Source: Caldilinea sp. (GTDB lineage: Bacteria > Chloroflexota > Anaerolineae > Caldilineales > Caldilineaceae). From it: a DNA stretch of 11,604 nt. The DNA is taken from positions 1 through 11,604 of the forward strand of contig JAPLGY010000361.1 of assembly GCA_026389955.1 (NCBI GenBank). The letters are read 5' to 3'. This document shows positions 8,725 through 11,604 of this stretch, in pieces; the stretch's first letter is position 1, and the number at the start of each line of letters is the position of its first letter. Position numbers and translations under genes: made by a program. Under the pieces are notes generated by a model that saw only the letters and a program-made list of their open reading frames with translations, did no database searches and was not told the origin of the DNA.

Positions 8725-9941
8725 CAACGTTGTCTCCCCCCAAAGCCGAACAAGCTGGATTTTCGGTCTGTCTCGGCCCGCTGCAAGCTGGCGCTGTACA
8801 GATCCAGATGGCGGCGCGCAATCTCGTCCCAGTCGAACCGACGGCTCACTTTTCGTGCGTTGTTTTGCAAAGATACCCGCAAAGCCCGATCGTCGGCCAC
8901 CCGCAGCACCGCCGCCGCCATCGCCTGGCTGTCGCCGACAGCAGCGTAGAGCACCTCCCGCTCCTGTTTCAACTCGACGATCGGCGCCTGCGGCGTGGTG
9001 GTCACAATCGCACAGCCGTTGGCCAGCGCCGCCATCAAGGTTCCCCGGCGCAGGCTGGCTCCATCCCGGAAAGGCAACAACAGCACGTCGCAGCTGTTCA
9101 AGTCTGCAGCCACCTCCAGATCCGGCATCGCCCCTGTCCACTGGATCTGCTTAGAGAGCCCGTACCGCTGGATCTGGGCTTCCACCTTGCGAGAATAGGC
9201 CACATTGGTCGGGTCACTGGCCCCCATCTGATCCCCGATCATCAGCAGATGGACAGAGTCGCGCATCTGGTTCAGGAGATGGATCGCCTCCAGAAGCTCT
9301 AAGGCTCCCTTGCTCTGGTTGAGAAACCCAAAAAAGCCGACCACCAGATCGTTGTCCGTGTAGCCGTAGCGCTGGCGTCGGGCTGTTCGCTCCGATACGC
9401 TGAGCCGGGCACTCACAATGTTGCTGCCGATCGGAATCTCTGTGGCCGCAATGCCCGTTTGCACGAGAGCTGCTCTGTCGGCAGCAGTCGTCGTAATCAC
9501 ACAGTCCGCGCTGCGGGCCGGGAAGCGTGTCACCCAGGAACGCAGCCGATGGCCAGCCTTGGGGAACAGATACATCGGCAGCAGATCGTGGTAGGTCCAG
9601 GCGACCCGGATGCCCTGCCGTTTCCACCAGCGCGGCGCAAAATTGATGGCAGGGTGCATGGCATAGGCGGCTGTCTGGTACTGCACGTGCACCAGGTCGG
9701 TGTGCAGCGCTCGCGCCAGCTCAGGGATCATCGGCAGCACACGCCAATCCCAGCATTCGACGGCAGGCAGGACTCGGATCGAACCGTCGAATGCGGCACA
9801 GTCTGGCTGCGCCGCCCGCTGTGCAGTCAGCACACTGATGCGCGTCCCCCCCTGCTGCAAGGCACGACTTATTTCGCGCGTGTAGGCACCGACTCCCCCT
9901 TGCATTGGGGGATATTCTCCGGTCACAAACAACACATGCAT
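8724..9941 (-). CDS. Family 4 glycosyltransferase (GT-B fold) of the DG-SLRRG type
   Basis: The 405 residues have both halves of a GT-B enzyme. The N-terminal domain opens with MHVLFVTGEYPPMQGGVGAY (1-20), the acceptor-side glycine loop, followed by DLVHVQYQTAAYAMHP (82-97) and TYHDLLPMYLFP (116-127). The C-terminal donor domain starts near VVGFFGFLNQSKGALELLEA (200-219). Instead of the common E-x7-E motif it has FRDGASLRRGTLMAALANG (291-309), a variant seen in a GT4 subgroup in which the first acidic residue is Asp and the region binds the sugar nucleotide. The protein ends in a charged tail and has no signal or membrane helix, so it should act at the cytoplasmic side of the membrane on a glycan or lipid acceptor. 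Two ATGs in tandem (9944 and 9941) are possible starts; 9941 has the better distance to GGGA. The first shares its A with the upstream gene's TAA. Sugar and acceptor are unknown. Confidence 0.9.
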   Translation of the reverse strand: MHVLFVTGEYPPMQGGVGAYTREISRALQQGGTRISVLTAQRAAQPDCAAFDGSIRVLPAVECWDWRVLPMIPELARALHTDLVHVQYQTAAYAMHPAINFAPRWWKRQGIRVAWTYHDLLPMYLFPKAGHRLRSWVTRFPARSADCVITTTAADRAALVQTGIAATEIPIGSNIVSARLSVSERTARRQRYGYTDNDLVVGFFGFLNQSKGALELLEAIHLLNQMRDSVHLLMIGDQMGASDPTNVAYSRKVEAQIQRYGLSKQIQWTGAMPDLEVAADLNSCDVLLLPFRDGASLRRGTLMAALANGCAIVTTTPQAPIVELKQEREVLYAAVGDSQAMAAAVLRVADDRALRVSLQNNARKVSRRFDWDEIARRHLDLYSASLQRAETDRKSSLFGFGGRQR

Positions 9942-9943
9942 CA

Positions 9944-10870
9944 TTATTCCCGCATCGTTTTCTGCAACGAATACCCACGATAGGGCTGTTCGACAAACCC
10001 ATGCTGGCCCAACAGGTTGATCGCAGCCACCTGCTGCATCCGGACAAAAACCAGAACCTGTTCGAGCGCCTGTTGTGCTGTGTCGTTGAGGATCCGGCGC
10101 AGCAGCCAGCGACCCAGGTTCTGGTTTTGCCACTGCGTTTCGACTTCCCACTCCCACAGATGGGCAACCCGCGGCGCACGCGCTGCCGGAACAAACTGCA
10201 CGACGCGCGCCGTGGCCACCCGTTCCGTGCGCCGGAAAAAAATCTCGTAGCGGCGGTCGCGCAGATCCCCACGGAAAGACAGACTCAACCCGGCCTGTGG
10301 AACGCTCTCCTCGAACAAGGTCTCTTGCACCCGATAGACAAATGCGTAGCGGCGGTCGACAAACTCGAACCCATCCGCCAACAGCAGACGAGTCTGGGCG
10401 GCCCAGTCATCTGGCAAGAGACCCATCCCGCCCTGCCACTGCGGGTATCCTGTGCTGGCGGAGTATGCCTTGATCACACCCACTCGATGCTGCCGCCAGA
10501 ACTCGCCAGCAGCCGCCAGCAAGGCAACCGCCACGGGGTCGACAAGAGTGCGCTCTTCAGGCAATACCCAAAAACGCAGCAGCCCGAAGGGCTGCGCGCT
10601 GGGCAGTTCGAGGGTAGCGCTCCCTACGGCGACATCCAACAGACCCACCAACTCGCCAGCCCGCACAGCCAGGAACACAGCATGCTGCTGCCACTGTACG
10701 GGCCACAGGCTGGGCGGAGCTTCTGACAACAGCTGTTCGTGAGCCTCCTCCACCTCCATTGGTCTGCTGTAGAATGCAGCCGCCAGCTGCCGGTTCAACA
10801 GCACGCACGCCGCTTCCAGCTCGGCAGGCAGCAGTCTCCGGACCGCGATGGCCGGTGCAAAAGGCAACAT
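9944..10870 (-). CDS. Tandem GNAT-type N-acetyltransferase-like protein
   Basis: The 308 residues look like two GNAT folds in a row. The C-terminal copy (about 190-305) has a beta strand ending AHLWEWEVETQWQNQNLGRW (236-255). Its QNQNLGRWLL is the acetyl-CoA pyrophosphate loop (Q-x-x-x-x-G/A form), followed by AINLLGQHGFVEQPYRGY (283-300), the usual end of the fold. The N-terminal copy (about 8-180) keeps the strand GLLRFWVLPEE (96-106) and an end segment with LLLADGFEFVDRRYAFVYR (162-180), but its loop region (107-116) has no Gly-x-Gly pattern, so it is probably not able to bind acetyl-CoA. Tandem GNATs with one inactive half are known, for example mycothiol synthase; the substrate here is unknown. 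The ATG start has GAGGAAGG 3 bases upstream. It sits between the membrane protein and the GT4 gene in the coupled operon and may modify an amino-sugar or amino acid, which is inference. Confidence 0.8.
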   Translation of the reverse strand: MLPFAPAIAVRRLLPAELEAACVLLNRQLAAAFYSRPMEVEEAHEQLLSEAPPSLWPVQWQQHAVFLAVRAGELVGLLDVAVGSATLELPSAQPFGLLRFWVLPEERTLVDPVAVALLAAAGEFWRQHRVGVIKAYSASTGYPQWQGGMGLLPDDWAAQTRLLLADGFEFVDRRYAFVYRVQETLFEESVPQAGLSLSFRGDLRDRRYEIFFRRTERVATARVVQFVPAARAPRVAHLWEWEVETQWQNQNLGRWLLRRILNDTAQQALEQVLVFVRMQQVAAINLLGQHGFVEQPYRGYSLQKTMRE

Positions 10871-10879
10871 CAGCCTTCC

Positions 10880-11311
10880 TCACCCACCTCTGCCCGGCAC
10901 ATGCTCGACCAGATCGGCCAACAGCAGAGCCTGCCGCTCTACGGCTGGCAGCGCCAGACTGGACAGCTGGTTCAAGTCGATCAGCCCATCCGGCTGCAGC
11001 GGGTAGTAGGTCACCACAATTCTCCGCATCCACCGCCCTGTTTCGACAGCATTGTCCAGCTGGCCAAACCGCACCCGTTGGGTGCGTGACGGCGAACAGC
11101 AGAGCAGCCCTTCTGCATCTACGACCACCCACGAACGCCCCTGCAGGGCATAGATGCCTCCTGCATACAGACACCCGACCAAAAACAGCACCGTCACCCA
11201 GTCGAATTGCTGCGTCAATGACCAGCCACAGAGCGCTGCAGCCAGCAGGCTTGCGACAACCAGAACACGATAGAGCGGCGTTGGACGATAACAGTTGGAG
11301 GGAGCGGTCAC
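10880..11311 (-). CDS. Small membrane protein, two helices plus PH-like domain
   Basis: This 143-residue protein has two hydrophobic helices (about 14-33 and 38-56) separated by only a few residues, so both ends are likely on the same, cytoplasmic, side. A soluble region follows (57-138) with SWVVVDAEGLLCCSPSRTQRVRF (60-82 in part), a pattern of beta strands and a final helix (AVERQALLLADLVEHV, 123-138). Two-helix proteins with this tail often carry a bacterial PH-like domain, but I could not confirm that by eye. The function is unknown. The start is the GTG at 11311, supported by GGAGGA 6 bases upstream and by a 4-base overlap (GTGA) with the upstream GT4 gene; earlier in-frame codons lie inside that gene. 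The coupling suggests it works with the glycosyltransferases, possibly as a scaffold. Confidence 0.7.
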   Translation of the reverse strand: MTAPSNCYRPTPLYRVLVVASLLAAALCGWSLTQQFDWVTVLFLVGCLYAGGIYALQGRSWVVVDAEGLLCCSPSRTQRVRFGQLDNAVETGRWMRRIVVTYYPLQPDGLIDLNQLSSLALPAVERQALLLADLVEHVPGRGG

Positions 11312-11604
11312 GGTCGATCCTCCAGCTGCGCACGGTAGATCGACTCGACCTCTTCGACATGTTGCAGAAACTGGCGTGGCGGCGTCACGGTGGCGCGCAG
11401 CGAACGCAGCCGTTGTCGCTCGTCTACCCAACACTGCAATGCCTGTTGCCAAGCCAGAACATCCCCGGGCGACAACAGAAACCCGTTGACCCCGTCCTGC
11501 ACCGTTTCCAGCAACGCCCCCAGCGCCGAGGCGACGACCGGGGTCCCTGCCGCCAATGCTTCGTGTGCCACCAGGCAAAATGTCTCGTGCCAGAGGCTGG
11601 GGAC
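11308..11604 (-). CDS. Family 4 glycosyltransferase (partial, N-terminus outside window)
   Basis: Only the last 98 residues are in the window. They carry the donor-binding signature of GT4 enzymes: PSLWHETFCLVAHEALAAG (2-20), with the classic E-x7-E pair at Glu7 and Glu15, then TPVVAS (21-26) and the loop DGVNGFLLSPGD (37-48). The tail (49-98) is the usual helical end of the fold. It is therefore an active-type nucleotide-sugar glycosyltransferase, unlike its operon neighbour at 8724-9941, which has a variant motif. The stop overlaps the next gene's GTG by 4 bases. The first half, which decides the acceptor, is not visible. Confidence 0.92.
   Translation of the reverse strand, partial: VPSLWHETFCLVAHEALAAGTPVVASALGALLETVQDGVNGFLLSPGDVLAWQQALQCWVDERQRLRSLRATVTPPRQFLQHVEEVESIYRAQLEDRP

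Noticed and set aside
6643..8949. Plus-strand frames of 399 and 343 residues opposite recJ (6643-7842, 7918-8949)
   Set aside because: Biased composition, no domain, and the opposite strand carries every RecJ motif in one frame.

Overview
This is a GC-rich bacterial chromosomal window that is almost fully coding, with nine genes (the first and last cut by the window edges). There is no rRNA, tRNA, CRISPR array, integrase or transposase. The organism cannot be named from the sequence. The best guess is a Chloroflexota-type bacterium, because of the large secreted protein built from PPC-like beta-sandwiches with a Thr-Pro linker, the long RecJ, GT4 enzymes next to other envelope genes, and frequent GTG starts. 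That is inference, not a marker-based call.

Left part, minus strand (3151 down to 1): a PEP-synthase/rifampin-phosphotransferase-like protein, then cobT (lower-ligand activation for cobalamin), then a family 2 glycosyltransferase. The first two overlap by 4 bases (ATGA) and the third follows after 27 bases, so this reads as one operon. The PEP-synthase-like protein is the most unusual gene here. It has the central domain of the family and a shortened swivel domain, but no ATP-grasp domain, and the phosphohistidine position carries proline.

Middle, plus strand (3300 to 6333): a secreted multidomain adhesin-like or binding protein, read divergently from the cobT operon out of a 148-base promoter region. 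A strong hairpin follows it, then an AT-rich promoter region, then htpX, a membrane M48 zinc protease of normal length with all catalytic residues.

Right part, minus strand (11604 down to 6337): GT4 glycosyltransferase (partial), a small two-helix membrane protein with a PH-like tail, a tandem GNAT acetyltransferase-like protein, a second GT4 glycosyltransferase, and a long RecJ exonuclease. The genes overlap by 4 or 1 bases or are 9 bases apart, so this is a tightly coupled operon placing a DNA-repair nuclease behind surface-glycan-type genes. recJ and htpX converge with only 3 bases between their stop codons, and a perfect 16-base palindrome covers the htpX stop.

No defence system, biosynthetic cluster or mobile element could be supported. 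The items worth a second look are the apparently dead PEP-synthase-like protein coupled to cobT, the extended recJ with a 10-base G tract, and the palindrome at the convergent gene ends.
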